A program made the translations under genes and the position numbers. Of a stretch of 64,000 bases of DNA, positions 44,840 through 53,938 are shown one piece after another (position 1 is the stretch's first letter; every line of letters starts with the position of its first letter). This stretch comes from CAVRZJ01 sp964594125 (GTDB lineage Bacteria > Acidobacteriota > Thermoanaerobaculia > Thermoanaerobaculales > Thermoanaerobaculaceae): positions 1-64,000 of the forward strand of contig CAZQLL010000019.1 of the NCBI GenBank assembly GCA_964594125.1, given 5' to 3'. The notes beneath the pieces are model-generated. The model did no database searches, was not told where the DNA came from, and saw only the letters and a list, made by a program, of their open reading frames with translations.

Positions 44840-45745
44840 TCACAGCGCGATCGCCGCGATGTCGCCCTGCGCGGCCAGGGCGGTCAAGCACTCGCGCACG
44901 GCGGCGCGCTCGCCCGGACCGAGCGGCAGGAGCGGCGCACGCACCGGTCCCCCGGCGAGGCCGCGCTCGTCCATCCCGGTCTTGACGCCGGCGACGCCGA
45001 GCCTGCCGACGATGAGGTCGGCGGCGGCGAGCAGACGCTGCTGCAGCGCGATCGCGGCCTCGGTGCGGCCGGCGCGCTGCAGCTCGAACAGCGCCACGCA
45101 CGGCTCGGGCGCGACATCGGCGAGCGCGAGGATCCCGCCGACCGCGCCCGCCGCGAGCGCCGCGTGGATCACCGAGGCGTTGCCGCACAGCACCCGGAAC
45201 ATCGGCGGCACGGCCGCGAGGACGGCGGCGAGCCAGGCGAGGTCGCCCGAGCTGTCCTTGAGCCCGGCGATGTTCGGATGCTGCGCCAGGCGGGCGACGG
45301 CGGCCGGCGGGATCGTCACGCCGGTGAACTGCGGCACGTTGTACAGCAGCACCGGGCGCCGTGCGGCGTCGGCCACCGCGGTGTAGTGGCGGACGAGCGC
45401 CTCCTCGCTCATCTGGGCGCGGAAGTAGCTTGGCGTGACCACCAGCAGCGCGTCGGCGCCGCACTCGGCGGCGGCGGAGGCGAGGCGGATGGTGGCGGCG
45501 GTGCTCTCCAGGCCGACGCCGGCGATCATCGTCCGATCGCCTGGGATCGCCGCCCGCGCCGCCCGCAGCACCGCGAGGCGTTCGCCGTCGTCGAGCAGCG
45601 CCGCTTCGCCGGTCGAGCCGAGGACGAGGTAGCCGGCAAGCCGGTGGCGCTGGTAGCGGGCGATGTTGGCGGCGAGCAGGTCGGCAGCCAAGCGCCCGTC
45701 GACGAACGGCGTGGTCAGCGGCGGGTAGATCCCGGCGAGGTTCAA
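44840..45745 (-). CDS. DapA-family (dihydrodipicolinate synthase-like) lyase
   Basis: A 301-residue TIM-barrel Schiff-base enzyme of the DHDPS/N-acetylneuraminate lyase superfamily. The substrate-carboxylate motif is GSTGEAALL, the catalytic Tyr is in LLYNVPQFTGV, and the Schiff-base Lys in GLKDSSGD. These details fit the 2-keto-acid aldolase and deaminase members (for example 4-hydroxy-2-oxoglutarate aldolase or HypD) better than true DapA. The FAD oxidoreductase gene lies 22 bases upstream on the same strand. In hydroxyproline breakdown, HypO (FAD) and HypD (DapA family) act in sequence, so that is a candidate role. Confidence 0.8.
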   Translation of the reverse strand: MNLAGIYPPLTTPFVDGRLAADLLAANIARYQRHRLAGYLVLGSTGEAALLDDGERLAVLRAARAAIPGDRTMIAGVGLESTAATIRLASAAAECGADALLVVTPSYFRAQMSEEALVRHYTAVADAARRPVLLYNVPQFTGVTIPPAAVARLAQHPNIAGLKDSSGDLAWLAAVLAAVPPMFRVLCGNASVIHAALAAGAVGGILALADVAPEPCVALFELQRAGRTEAAIALQQRLLAAADLIVGRLGVAGVKTGMDERGLAGGPVRAPLLPLGPGERAAVRECLTALAAQGDIAAIAL

Positions 45746-45767
45746 CGGGTCACCTCCGTGCGGAAGC

Positions 45768-46925
45768 TCACAGCACCATTGTCTCGCGGATCGCGGCGCC
45801 GCGCGCGAAGCGGTCGAGGGCCAGCGGCGCGATGTCGACGGTGGTGGCGCGGCCGCGGGCGATCAGCTCGGCGATGCAGCGTCCCGTCGCGGGCGAGTGC
45901 ATGACGCCGTGGCCGGAGAAGCCGTTGGCGAGGATGAACCCCGGCGCGCCCGGCGCCTCGCCGAGGATCGCGTGGTGGTCCGGCGACACCTCGTACAGCC
46001 CGGCCCAGCTCCGGCGGTGATCGACGCCGGCCTCGGCGACCGCGGGGAAGCGCCCGATCAGCGGCTCAGCGACGCGCTCGACGAACGCCGGGTCGTAGGT
46101 GGTGTCGAACCCGGGCGGCTCGTCGGGCGGCGAGTGCGCGATCAGCACGCGGTCGCCCTCGCGGCGGAGCAGCACGCCGGAGTCGGCGTCGATCGTCATC
46201 GGGATCTCGCGCGGCAGCGCGGCGCACGGCCCGGAGACGAGGACGTGCCGCCGCACCGGCACGACCGGCAGGTCGATGCCGGCCATGGCGGCGACCCGCG
46301 CCGCCCACGGCCCGGCGGCGTTGACCACCACGCCCGCCTCGGCGCGGCCGGCGGCGGTGGCGAGACGCCAGCCGCCGCCGGGAAGCGCGTCGAGCCCCAG
46401 CACCTCGGCGCCGTAGCGCACGCTGGCGCCGGCGGCCAGCGCACGCGACAGGAACCAGTTGGCCAGCCCGCCGGGGTCGATGAACCCGTCGCGCGGCCCG
46501 AACGTGCCGCCGACGATGCAGCCGCCCTCGGCGTACGGCGCGCGCCGGCGGACACCCGCGGCGTCGAGCAGCTCGACGGCGACGCCGCGCCCGCGCTGCA
46601 GCGCGACCGCCCCGGCCATCGCGGCCAGGCGCCGCTCGTCGCCGGTGAGGAACAAGTACCCCGCCTTGCGGTACACCGGAGGGTCGCCGATCTCGGGCGC
46701 GAGCGCATCGAGGATGTCCATAGCCGCCAGCGACATCGCGATGTTCACCGGGGTGGTGAACTGGGCGCGGATGCCGCCGTTGGCCTTCGCGGTGGAGCCG
46801 GTCCCGGGCAGCGCCTCGCGCTCGAGCAGGAGAACGTCGCGCTCGCCGAGCGCAGTCAGGTTGTACGCGATCGCACAGCCGACCACGCCCGCGCCGACGA
46901 TGACGACGTTGTGTCCTTCCATCAT
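45768..46925 (-). CDS. FAD-dependent amine/D-amino-acid oxidoreductase
   Basis: A 385-residue flavoprotein of the DAO superfamily. The FAD motif is VIVGAGVVGCAIAYNL, then LLLEREALPGTGSTAKANGG. The substrate side includes GFIDPGGLANWFL, VVNAAGPWAARVA and, near the C-terminus, GLYEVSPDHHAILGEAPGAP and NGFSGHGVMHSPATG, as in sarcosine, glycine or D-hydroxyproline dehydrogenases. Two ATG codons stand in tandem (46925 and 46922); there is no strong ribosome site. It probably feeds electrons to the respiratory chain while making the imine used by the DapA-like partner (inference). Confidence 0.8.
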   Translation of the reverse strand: MMEGHNVVIVGAGVVGCAIAYNLTALGERDVLLLEREALPGTGSTAKANGGIRAQFTTPVNIAMSLAAMDILDALAPEIGDPPVYRKAGYLFLTGDERRLAAMAGAVALQRGRGVAVELLDAAGVRRRAPYAEGGCIVGGTFGPRDGFIDPGGLANWFLSRALAAGASVRYGAEVLGLDALPGGGWRLATAAGRAEAGVVVNAAGPWAARVAAMAGIDLPVVPVRRHVLVSGPCAALPREIPMTIDADSGVLLRREGDRVLIAHSPPDEPPGFDTTYDPAFVERVAEPLIGRFPAVAEAGVDHRRSWAGLYEVSPDHHAILGEAPGAPGFILANGFSGHGVMHSPATGRCIAELIARGRATTVDIAPLALDRFARGAAIRETMVL

Positions 46926-47067
46926 GACGAGTGTGCAGGATAGCAAGGGCCCGTTGCGTCGTCCGTGCCGTGCGACCGCCGCGAGCATGTTGCTTGCGGG
47001 TCGGCGAGGGACGAAGCTCTTGTCGCGCGGGAATCCCCTCGCATCCGGAAGCGGCAGACGTACCTGT

Positions 47068-47275
47068 GCGGGGAGATGTGGGGCCGGCTCTCCGCGCCGA
47101 CCGGTTCAAGCCTGCAGGACCGCACCAGCGCGCGCCCACGCGCGCCCCAAACCCGCGCTCCCTGCTGACGACGGTCCGCGGGGAGATGTGGGGCCGGCGC
47201 TCCGCGCCGACTGGTTCAAGCCTGCAACACTGCACCAGAGCGCGCCGAGCGCGCGCCCCACACCCGCGCTCCCTG
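47068..47275. repeat. Two diverged tandem copies of a ~97-base element
   Basis: Unit 1 (47068-47164) and unit 2 (47178-47275) are about 85-90% alike. Both start GCGGGGAGATGTGGGGCCGG, share CCGCGCCGAC, GGTTCAAGCCTGCA, and end ACCCGCGCTCCCTG. They fill most of the 359 bases between the FAD oxidoreductase and the DUF1501 gene; I see no gene there. The phrase GATGTGGGG also occurs just before the hairpins at 33.99 kb, hinting at a dispersed family. Confidence 0.75.
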
Positions 47276-47284
47276 AAGCGAGCG

Positions 47285-48568
47285 CTACAGCGTGACCAGG
47301 TCGGCGCCCTGCGCGATGCCCAGCGGCGAATACCCCGTGTACCCCGGGAACACCTGCGACAGATACGGGTTGCGGAAGCGCCGGACGACGAGCTCGGCGA
47401 GCACGCGACGATAGTCGGTGGTGACCGCAACGTCGGCGCCGTCGTACAGCGCGTCGGGAGCGAGCCCCGGCCAGGCGCCGTACAGGCCGCCGTTGACGCT
47501 GCCGCCGAGCACCACGATCGGGAACCCGTGCCCGTGGTCGGTGCCGCGGTCGGCGTTCTCGCGCACCCGCCGACCGAACTCGGAAAGCACGACGACGGTG
47601 ACGTGGGCGGAGAGGGGGTCGGCGACGCTGTCGTCGAGGTCGCGGTAGAACGCCGCCATCGCACCGGCAAGGTCGCCGGTGATGTCGGCGAAGTAGCCGC
47701 CGGCGCCGTACGCCTGGTTCTCGTGGGTGTCCCAGCCGCCGCGGTCGATGGTCACCGCGCGCAGGCCGACGCCGAGGCGGACGATCTGCGCGATCATCCG
47801 CATGTGGCGGCCGAAGTCGGTGTCCGGGTAGACGGCGCCGTTGGCCGGCGGCACGTCGTCGCCGGCGAACGCCTCGATGAGGTCCATCGCGTTCATCGAC
47901 TGGATGCCGGCGAGGTGGACGGCGGTGTTGCCGCGGGAGTACAGGCGCCGTAGCGCCAGCCGCTGGGCGTCGCGCCACAGCCACGGCCCGGCGCCGATGT
48001 CGAAGTCGTCGGGGTTGTCCATGGAGACCGTCTGGTGGTCGCCGAGCAGCGACGACGGCTGCGCATTGCCGACCGCCAGCGAGGGCATCAGCGCCGTGGC
48101 CGGCGCGGCGGGTGAGGTGCGCAGCAGCCGGGTGATCCAGCCGGTGGAGATCGCGCGCGTGCCGGGAGTGCCGAGCTCCATGAACTCCTGCGCATCGAAG
48201 TGGCTGCGGGTGTCGACGTGCATGCCGCAGGCGTGCACGATCGCCACCTTGCCGCCCTGGAACAGCGTGTGCAGCGGTGCGGCGGCGGCATTGAGGCCGA
48301 ACCCGCTGCCGAGCGGCAGCAGGGCCCCGTCGCCGGATACCGGCAGCGCGAGCACCGGCCGCGCCGCGACGTAGTGGCCGCGGTCGGCGCCGTCGGTCGG
48401 CGCGACCAGGCTCAGGAGGTCGGCGCCGCCGCGCAGGAAGATCGTCACCAGCACCTCGCGCGAGGCGTCGGGGTCGCCGAACGCCGCGAACGAGAGGCGC
48501 GAGCCGGCCATCGCGGCGATCGCCGCCGAGCATCCCACCATGAAGCCGCGTCGGGTCGTCTGGGGCAT
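47285..48568 (-). CDS. DUF1501 protein with Tat signal
   Basis: A 427-residue exported protein of the DUF1501 family (sulfatase/alkaline-phosphatase-like fold). A twin-arginine signal (TTRRGFMVGCSAAIAAMAG) leads it. Core motifs are FLRGGADLLSLVAP, FDAQEFMELG, DRGGWDTHENQAYG and VVLSEFGRRVRENADRGTDH ending in GHG. The family is known as the partner of DUF1800 in Planctomycetota, Acidobacteriota and Proteobacteria; reaction unknown. GGGAGAACGGAC precedes the ATG at 48568. The longer open frame crosses shadows of the upstream genes. Confidence 0.88.
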   Translation of the reverse strand: MPQTTRRGFMVGCSAAIAAMAGSRLSFAAFGDPDASREVLVTIFLRGGADLLSLVAPTDGADRGHYVAARPVLALPVSGDGALLPLGSGFGLNAAAAPLHTLFQGGKVAIVHACGMHVDTRSHFDAQEFMELGTPGTRAISTGWITRLLRTSPAAPATALMPSLAVGNAQPSSLLGDHQTVSMDNPDDFDIGAGPWLWRDAQRLALRRLYSRGNTAVHLAGIQSMNAMDLIEAFAGDDVPPANGAVYPDTDFGRHMRMIAQIVRLGVGLRAVTIDRGGWDTHENQAYGAGGYFADITGDLAGAMAAFYRDLDDSVADPLSAHVTVVVLSEFGRRVRENADRGTDHGHGFPIVVLGGSVNGGLYGAWPGLAPDALYDGADVAVTTDYRRVLAELVVRRFRNPYLSQVFPGYTGYSPLGIAQGADLVTL

Positions 48569-48585
48569 GTCCGTTCTCCCTGCCG

Positions 48586-48749
48586 TCAGAGCTTGTGAAG
48601 AGAGCTCTTCACAAGCTCTGACCCACCTTTTCAGGGGCGGGCCGCCGCCCGCCCCTCGCCCGCGAAGCAAGTTCGCGGGCTTCACCTCACCCGCCGCCGC
48701 GCCTGCGGCGCGGTGCTGAGAGCTCGTGGTTTCCTCACAAGCTCTCAGC
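48586..48749. repeat. Five consecutive strong hairpins between DUF1800 and DUF1501
   Basis: Reading the plus strand: a perfect 17-bp stem (48586-48602/48605-48621, loop AG); a 10-bp stem (48633-48642/48647-48656); a 9-bp stem (48658-48666/48672-48680); a 7-bp stem (48697-48703/48707-48713); and a 10-bp stem (48715-48724/48740-48749) with a further GTG/CAC pairing inside. The outer two share the words AGAGCT and AAGCTCT. The last arm overlaps the end of the DUF1800 gene. Confidence 0.85.
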
Positions 48750-50478
48750 GCCACAGCGCGTGCGGACCGAGGGCGATCAGGCTGACCATCGTCACCAGCC
48801 GCGAGCGCACGTCGTCGTCGGAAAGGCGCAGACGGACGTCGGGGTTGCGCCCCTGCGCCATGAACTCGATCACCTCGGTGCGCGACCCCTCGGGGAGCGG
48901 GCGGCCGAGGATACGGAGGGTCCACCAGTCCGCGAGCGCGCGCGCGGTGTTGACCTCGGGCGGCGTCTGGCCGAGGACGTCGACCACCGGCGCCTTGGCG
49001 CGGCTGTCGTCCTCGGCGTCGAACGCCCAGTTGACCAGCCGCCACGTCGGCACCATCGTGGCGGTCGACAGCCAGTCGACCGCGACGTCGGAGTACCCGT
49101 CCGGCGAGCGCCAGTTGAACTTGCCGTGGCCGGTGGCGTCGAACAGCCAGAGGAAGGCGTCCGCCGTGTGGCTGTCCATGGCAAAGCCGATCTCGGCGCC
49201 CGCGGCGCGCAGTGCGCTCACCACCAGCTCGAACGGCCGCTTCACCTTCTGCCCCCAGGCGGCGGCGAACTCGGGCGAGAGCAGGATCGTGCGGACCACC
49301 CGCGCGAGCTGGTCGGGAGCGCCGGTGTTGGCGGCGAACACCGCGGCCGCGGCGTCGACGACCGCCTGCGGCGGCGAGTCGGCGATCAGCCGCCGGCACA
49401 GCTTGCGGGCGATGAAGCGCGCCGTGCCGGGGTGCGCCGCCAGCGTGTCGAGGACGTCGCGTCCGTCCTTGAACGGCGCCTGGTTGGCGCCGATCCAGGT
49501 TCCCAGCACGTACTTCTGAAAGCGGTCGTGCCAGTCCGCGCGGTGCACGGTCGCGCCCGTCGCGTTGTCGAGCGTCCAGCCGGTGAAGCAGCGGGTGGCC
49601 TCGTAGACGTCGTTGTCGATGTAACCGACCGGGCGCCCCTGCGCGTCGCGCGGCACGGCGTTCGGGTTGAGGACGCCGAGGTAGTTCTCGGCGCCGAGCG
49701 CGTGCAGCTCGAGCAGCTCGCGCGCGAAGTTCTCGTTCGGCCCGGCCACCGAGCTGGTGTAGTTGTCGAGGTAGACCAGCATCGCCGGCGAGGCCGCCAC
49801 CGCCTCGAGCATCGCGCGGAAGTTGCCGAGCATGTGGCCGCGGATGACGTCGCGGTCGTAGTGCACCCACGTCGGCGCCGAGATGTAGTCCCACCCGTAG
49901 ACGTTGAAGTGGTCGTGCCAGAAGTCTGCGAGCACCTCGACGAGCTGCCGCTTCGAGTACAGCGCGCGCAGGAACGCGGCGCGCTCCGTCTCGATCGCCG
50001 GACGCAGGCGCTCGTACCACTCCGGGTCGTTGGCGACGTGCTCCGCCCAGAGCTGCTCGCGCGGCTTGGCGAGCGTGGTCATGCCGGCCGCCGTCAGGCG
50101 CGCGTCGAGATCCGAGTCGTCGATGCCGCCGGGGTCGAGCTGCTGCTCGACGTGCGCCGCGAGCCGTGCCTCGTCCGTCGCGCCGAGGGCGTTGAACGCC
50201 TCGACGTCGCCGGGGCGCGGGCCGAACCCCATGCGCGAGAGCACCCGCACCGCCAAAGGCGCCGCGTCGATGCCTTCGAGCGGGCTGCCGAACAGACGCC
50301 CGCGCGGACGCGCCGCCAGCGCCCGCAGCCGCGCCGCGCCGGCGGCCGGTGCGTGCACCGCGCGGGCGGCGCGGTCGAGCAGCGGCGCCGCGCGGGCGGC
50401 GCGCAGGGCGCGCAGGCGCTGCGCCGGCGTCGGGTCGCCGAGGGTGGGGATGTCGCGTCGTAGGGCCGATCTTCTCAC
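48745..50478 (-). CDS. DUF1800 protein
   Basis: A 577-residue protein of the DUF1800 family. Core motifs: RVLSRMGFGPRPGDVEAFN, LADFWHDHFNVYGWDYISAP, NFARELLELHALGAENY, ATRCFTGWTL and HPGTARFIARKLCRRLI. These match the family that is nearly always adjacent to DUF1501. Start is GTG at 50478, with no evident signal peptide in the first 60 residues, which are Ala/Arg-rich. It is first in the unit; DUF1501 follows after a hairpin-rich gap. Confidence 0.88.
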   Translation of the reverse strand: MRRSALRRDIPTLGDPTPAQRLRALRAARAAPLLDRAARAVHAPAAGAARLRALAARPRGRLFGSPLEGIDAAPLAVRVLSRMGFGPRPGDVEAFNALGATDEARLAAHVEQQLDPGGIDDSDLDARLTAAGMTTLAKPREQLWAEHVANDPEWYERLRPAIETERAAFLRALYSKRQLVEVLADFWHDHFNVYGWDYISAPTWVHYDRDVIRGHMLGNFRAMLEAVAASPAMLVYLDNYTSSVAGPNENFARELLELHALGAENYLGVLNPNAVPRDAQGRPVGYIDNDVYEATRCFTGWTLDNATGATVHRADWHDRFQKYVLGTWIGANQAPFKDGRDVLDTLAAHPGTARFIARKLCRRLIADSPPQAVVDAAAAVFAANTGAPDQLARVVRTILLSPEFAAAWGQKVKRPFELVVSALRAAGAEIGFAMDSHTADAFLWLFDATGHGKFNWRSPDGYSDVAVDWLSTATMVPTWRLVNWAFDAEDDSRAKAPVVDVLGQTPPEVNTARALADWWTLRILGRPLPEGSRTEVIEFMAQGRNPDVRLRLSDDDVRSRLVTMVSLIALGPHALWR

Positions 50479-50707
50479 GGTGCACCTCGCCGTGGCGAAA
50501 CTCGATAGCTGTTCTCCGTCTCAGCCTATGGCTGCCCGGCGGGCCGCGCCGGTGACGGGGGTCACTCCACCGGCCAGGCGCCGGGATCGTCCGAGGTGCG
50601 CGTGTGACGGCGCTTACAGTGTCGCGCGAAACCCGGGTGCACGGCCCGCGCCGGGACGGACCGGGAACTTCGCCGCGCGCGGCGCGTACGATGCCGGGGA
50701 GGTCCAC

Positions 50708-51463
50708 GTGCCCGCTCGCCGCCTCATGCTCCTCGCCCTCGTTCTCTCGACCGCCGCCCTGGCCGCCGATCGGCCGCCGGCGGAGACGCTCGCTCGCCTC
50801 GAGTCCGCCGGCACCGTGCTGGAGAAGTGGCCGGGCACGTTCCTGCTCACCACCCGCGCCGTGGTGTCGAAGACGAACGGCGACGATCCCGAGGAGAGCG
50901 CTTCGGTGATGCGCATGGGGGCCGGGGCCGGCGGCCCCGAGGTGGTCGAGGTGGTGAGCGCCACCCGCGCCGGCAAGGACGTCACCGCCGAGGCGCGCGC
51001 GGAGCTCGCTAAGGAGCGGGAGCAAGCCGGGGTGAAGAAGAAGGAGAAGGCGAAGGAAGGCGACGAGGAGGACGACGAGGACCTCGAGATGACGCTGCCG
51101 GGCGGCAAGCACACCGACTCGTTCGCCTTCACGCCGCTGCCCGCCGAGGGCGACGCGTGCGGCGCCGCCTTCGCGCCGCGCCCGGAGCACGCGAACGACG
51201 CCGGCCTGACCACCGGCGAGCTGCGCTGGAGCTGCACCTCCCTCGACCCCCTCTGGGTGGTCGCGCGTCCGGCGAAGAACCCGAAGGGCGTGAAGGAGAT
51301 GTCGCTGCGCCTGGAGATCGTGCGCGCCGGCGACACGTTGTACGTCGGGCGCACCGTCACCGACGGCGTCGGCGGCGTGCTGTTCATCAAGCGGAAGTTC
51401 CACGTCGAGACCGAGGTCTCCGAGCTGGCGCCGGCCGCGCCGCCGCCTGCGGGCGCCCGCTGA
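50708..51463 (+). CDS. Secreted protein with acidic/basic low-complexity loop
   Basis: A 251-residue protein with a signal peptide (about 1-19, RRLMLLALVLSTAALAADRP). A highly charged stretch with KKKEKAKEG and DEEDDEDLEM lies about residues 112-130, and the C-terminal half ends in a beta-rich domain (ELRWSCTSLDPLWVVARPA; GDTLYVGRTVTDGVGG). GGGGAGGTCCAC before GTG 50708 sets the start; the long frame upstream is a shadow of DUF1800. No family recognised. It stands 199 bases ahead of bshC. Confidence 0.65.
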   Translation: MPARRLMLLALVLSTAALAADRPPAETLARLESAGTVLEKWPGTFLLTTRAVVSKTNGDDPEESASVMRMGAGAGGPEVVEVVSATRAGKDVTAEARAELAKEREQAGVKKKEKAKEGDEEDDEDLEMTLPGGKHTDSFAFTPLPAEGDACGAAFAPRPEHANDAGLTTGELRWSCTSLDPLWVVARPAKNPKGVKEMSLRLEIVRAGDTLYVGRTVTDGVGGVLFIKRKFHVETEVSELAPAAPPPAGAR

Positions 51464-51662
51464 GCGGGCTTCCTCGCCCCGCCGCGACGCGCTACGCTTG
51501 CCGCGTGACGACACCAGAGTCCCGATGCGGCACCGCCTCACCGCGGAGCGTGAGGATGATGTGGTGGGCCGGCGTCCTCGCGGGCCCGGTCTGTTCCGCG
51601 TGCGGCGTTCGCGCGGGCGACGGCGCCCGCGCTCCCGAGCGCGGCGACAGGGGTTTCGGCCG

Positions 51663-53201
51663 ATGAGCGACCACGCGATCGCCCCGCTGGCCGAGTGGGT
51701 GCGCCTGCACCCGGCGGCGCTCGAGCACGCGGCGCTCCCCGAGCCGGGCGAGACGCCCACCGGCCCGGTGCGAGAGCGGCCGGCGGCACTCGCCGCCGCG
51801 CTCGCGGCGGCCAACGAGCGCTGGGGCAACCCGGTCGCGGACGAGCTCGCGCGCTGGCGTGCCGGCGCCGAGGCCGTGGTCACCGGGCAGCAGCCCGGGT
51901 TGCTCGGCGGCCCGCTGCTGACGCTGGTCAAGGCGGCGGCGGTCGCCGCCGAGGTGCGCCGCCGGCGCGCCGCCGGGCGCAACGCCGTGGGTTTCCTCTG
52001 GCTGGCGACCGCGGACGACGACCTCCCCGAGATGGGGTGGGCGCGGCTTGCCGCCGGCGAGGAAGTGGTCGAGGCGAAGGAGAGCGACTGGGTGCGCGGC
52101 GGCGGCATCGCCGGCGCCGCGGTGCTCGGCGCCGCGGCCAGCGCGCTGCTCGAACGCCTCGGCGAGCACGGCGGCTCACCGCATGCCCGCGAGGCGGCGG
52201 CGTTCGCCGCCGGCTGCTACCCTCCAGGGGCGACGCTCGGCGAAGCGACCGCACGCTTCCTGGCCCGAGTGCTGCGGGGGACGGGAGTCGTGATCGTCGA
52301 CGCCCTCGAGCCGGAGCTGGCGCGCGCCGCCGCCGACACCGTGGCCGTCGTGCTGCGCCGGCTCCCCGAGGCGGAAGCGGCGCTCGCCGACGGCGAGCGG
52401 GCGATGCGCGCGCGTGGCTGGCGCTCGCCGCTAGCGCTGGTGGCGCGGCGGCTGCCGGTGTTCCGCCTGGTCGGCGGCGCGCGGGTGCGGCTGGCGGCCG
52501 CCGCCGACGGGAGCTGCCCCGCCGCCGTGCTGCGCGAGCTGGGGTCGGCGCCCGAGCGCTTCAGCGCCAACGTCTGGCTGCGTCCCCTGGTGCAGGACGC
52601 GGCACTCGCCTCCGACACGGTGCTGCTCGGCGGCGCCGAGCTGGCGTACCACGTGCAGGCGGCGGCGCTGTGGGAGCTCGCGGGCGTGCGCCGACCGCGC
52701 TGGCGGCTGCGTCCGCACGTCACCGTCGTGACCGCGGCGGAGCGGCGGCTGGCGCGGCAGCTCCGCGTCGAGCCGCACCACCTGCTGCACTCGGGCCTGC
52801 CCCGCCACCTGCTCGGCGGCGCGCGGGTGCGCCGCGGCGTCGAGCGCCTGCAGCGCGCGGTTGCGGCGCCGTTGGCCGCGCTCGACGCGGCGGCAGCGGC
52901 CGAGCTGCCGTCGCTCAAGGGCGACCTCGACGCCACCCGCAACAAGCTCGAGGGGTCGCTGGCGTGGCTGGAGCAGCGGGCGGCGGCGGCGGCGGCGCGC
53001 GCGGTCGACGTCGACGCCGGGCGCTGGCGCCGCCTGACCGCGTTCCTGCGCCCGCACGGCAAGCCGCAGGAGCGCGAGCTGTCGCTGCTGGCGCCGGTGC
53101 TGAGGCTCGGCCTCGACTGGCCGGCGCAGCTCGTCGACGCCGTCGACCCGGCGCACCCCGGGATGCACCTGCTGCACTGGGACGAGGGGGGCGGGTGGTG
53201 A
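51663..53201 (+). CDS. bshC: Bacillithiol synthase BshC
   Basis: A 512-residue cytoplasmic protein, thought to add cysteine to GlcN-malate in the last step of bacillithiol synthesis. Landmarks of the BshC/YllA family: VVTGQQPGLLGGPLLTLVKA, FLWLATADDDLPEMGWARL, and the C-terminal helical bundle with LDATRNKLEGSLAWLEQR and HGKPQERELSLL. ATG 51663 gives the usual length. Its stop overlaps the bshB1 start by four bases (GTGA). The presence of bshC, bshB and bshA in a row makes the assignment firm. Confidence 0.9.
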   Translation: MSDHAIAPLAEWVRLHPAALEHAALPEPGETPTGPVRERPAALAAALAAANERWGNPVADELARWRAGAEAVVTGQQPGLLGGPLLTLVKAAAVAAEVRRRRAAGRNAVGFLWLATADDDLPEMGWARLAAGEEVVEAKESDWVRGGGIAGAAVLGAAASALLERLGEHGGSPHAREAAAFAAGCYPPGATLGEATARFLARVLRGTGVVIVDALEPELARAAADTVAVVLRRLPEAEAALADGERAMRARGWRSPLALVARRLPVFRLVGGARVRLAAAADGSCPAAVLRELGSAPERFSANVWLRPLVQDAALASDTVLLGGAELAYHVQAAALWELAGVRRPRWRLRPHVTVVTAAERRLARQLRVEPHHLLHSGLPRHLLGGARVRRGVERLQRAVAAPLAALDAAAAAELPSLKGDLDATRNKLEGSLAWLEQRAAAAAARAVDVDAGRWRRLTAFLRPHGKPQERELSLLAPVLRLGLDWPAQLVDAVDPAHPGMHLLHWDEGGGW

Positions 53202-53938
53202 GCGCGCGCGGCGGTATCACCACGTGCGACGTCCTCGCGCTCGGCGCCCACCCCGACGACGTCGAGCTCGGCTGCGGCGGCACGCTGGCGCGTCTCGCCG
53301 CCGCCGGCGTGCGCGTCGGCATCGCCGACCTGACGGCGGGGGAGCTCTCGACGCGCGGCACGCCCGATCTGCGCGCGCGCGAGGCGGCCGCCGCGGCTGC
53401 GGCGCTCGGCGTCGCGTGGCGGGCGTGTCTCGGGCTCCCCGACGGCGCCCTGCGCGGCGACGACGAGGCGCACGCGGCGGCCGTGACGGCGGCACTGCGC
53501 ACGGCGGCGCCGCGCGCGCTGCTGCTGCCGCACGCCGACGACCCGCACCCGGACCACGCCGCGGCGGCGGCGCTCGCGCGCCGCGCGGCGTTCCTCGCCG
53601 GGGTGGCGCGCTGGCACCCGGCGACGGGCGCACCGCACCGACCGCGCCTGCTGCTCGCCTACCCCGGGCCGCGCCAGCTCCTCGCGCCCGACCTGGTGGT
53701 CGACGTGAGCGCGGTGTACGCCGCCAAGCGCGCCGCGCTCGCCGCGTACGCCTCGCAGTTCGCGCCCGGCGGGGACGCACCGACGCACCTTTCGACGCCG
53801 CACTACATGGCGGCGGTCGAGGGTCGCGACCGCGCCGCCGGCAACACCGTCGGCTGCGAGCTCGGCGAGGGGTTCGCCGCGCTGGGGGCGTTGGCGGCGG
53901 ACGAGTTGGTGTGGTTGCTGAACGGAGGCGGCTCATGA
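53198..53938 (+). CDS. bshB1: Bacillithiol deacetylase BshB1
   Basis: A 246-residue zinc deacetylase of the LmbE/PIG-L family, releasing acetate from GlcNAc-malate. The metal motifs are GAHPDDVELGCGG near the start and LPHADDPHPDHAAAA in the middle. C-terminal HLSTPHYMAAVEGRDRAAG and the YASQF region are typical of BshB1. GTG start and ATGA end both overlap the neighbours, so bshC, bshB1 and bshA form one translationally coupled set. Confidence 0.93.
   Translation: MSARGGITTCDVLALGAHPDDVELGCGGTLARLAAAGVRVGIADLTAGELSTRGTPDLRAREAAAAAAALGVAWRACLGLPDGALRGDDEAHAAAVTAALRTAAPRALLLPHADDPHPDHAAAAALARRAAFLAGVARWHPATGAPHRPRLLLAYPGPRQLLAPDLVVDVSAVYAAKRAALAAYASQFAPGGDAPTHLSTPHYMAAVEGRDRAAGNTVGCELGEGFAALGALAADELVWLLNGGGS

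Noticed and set aside
47100..47230. GGTTCAAGCC suggestive of a tRNA T-arm
   Set aside because: No acceptor stem, anticodon arm or D-arm can be built around either copy; the words are part of the tandem repeat.
48569..52108. Long open frame continuing upstream of DUF1501
   Set aside because: It overlaps DUF1800, the secreted-protein gene and bshC on shadow frames; the Tat signal at 48568 fixes the start.
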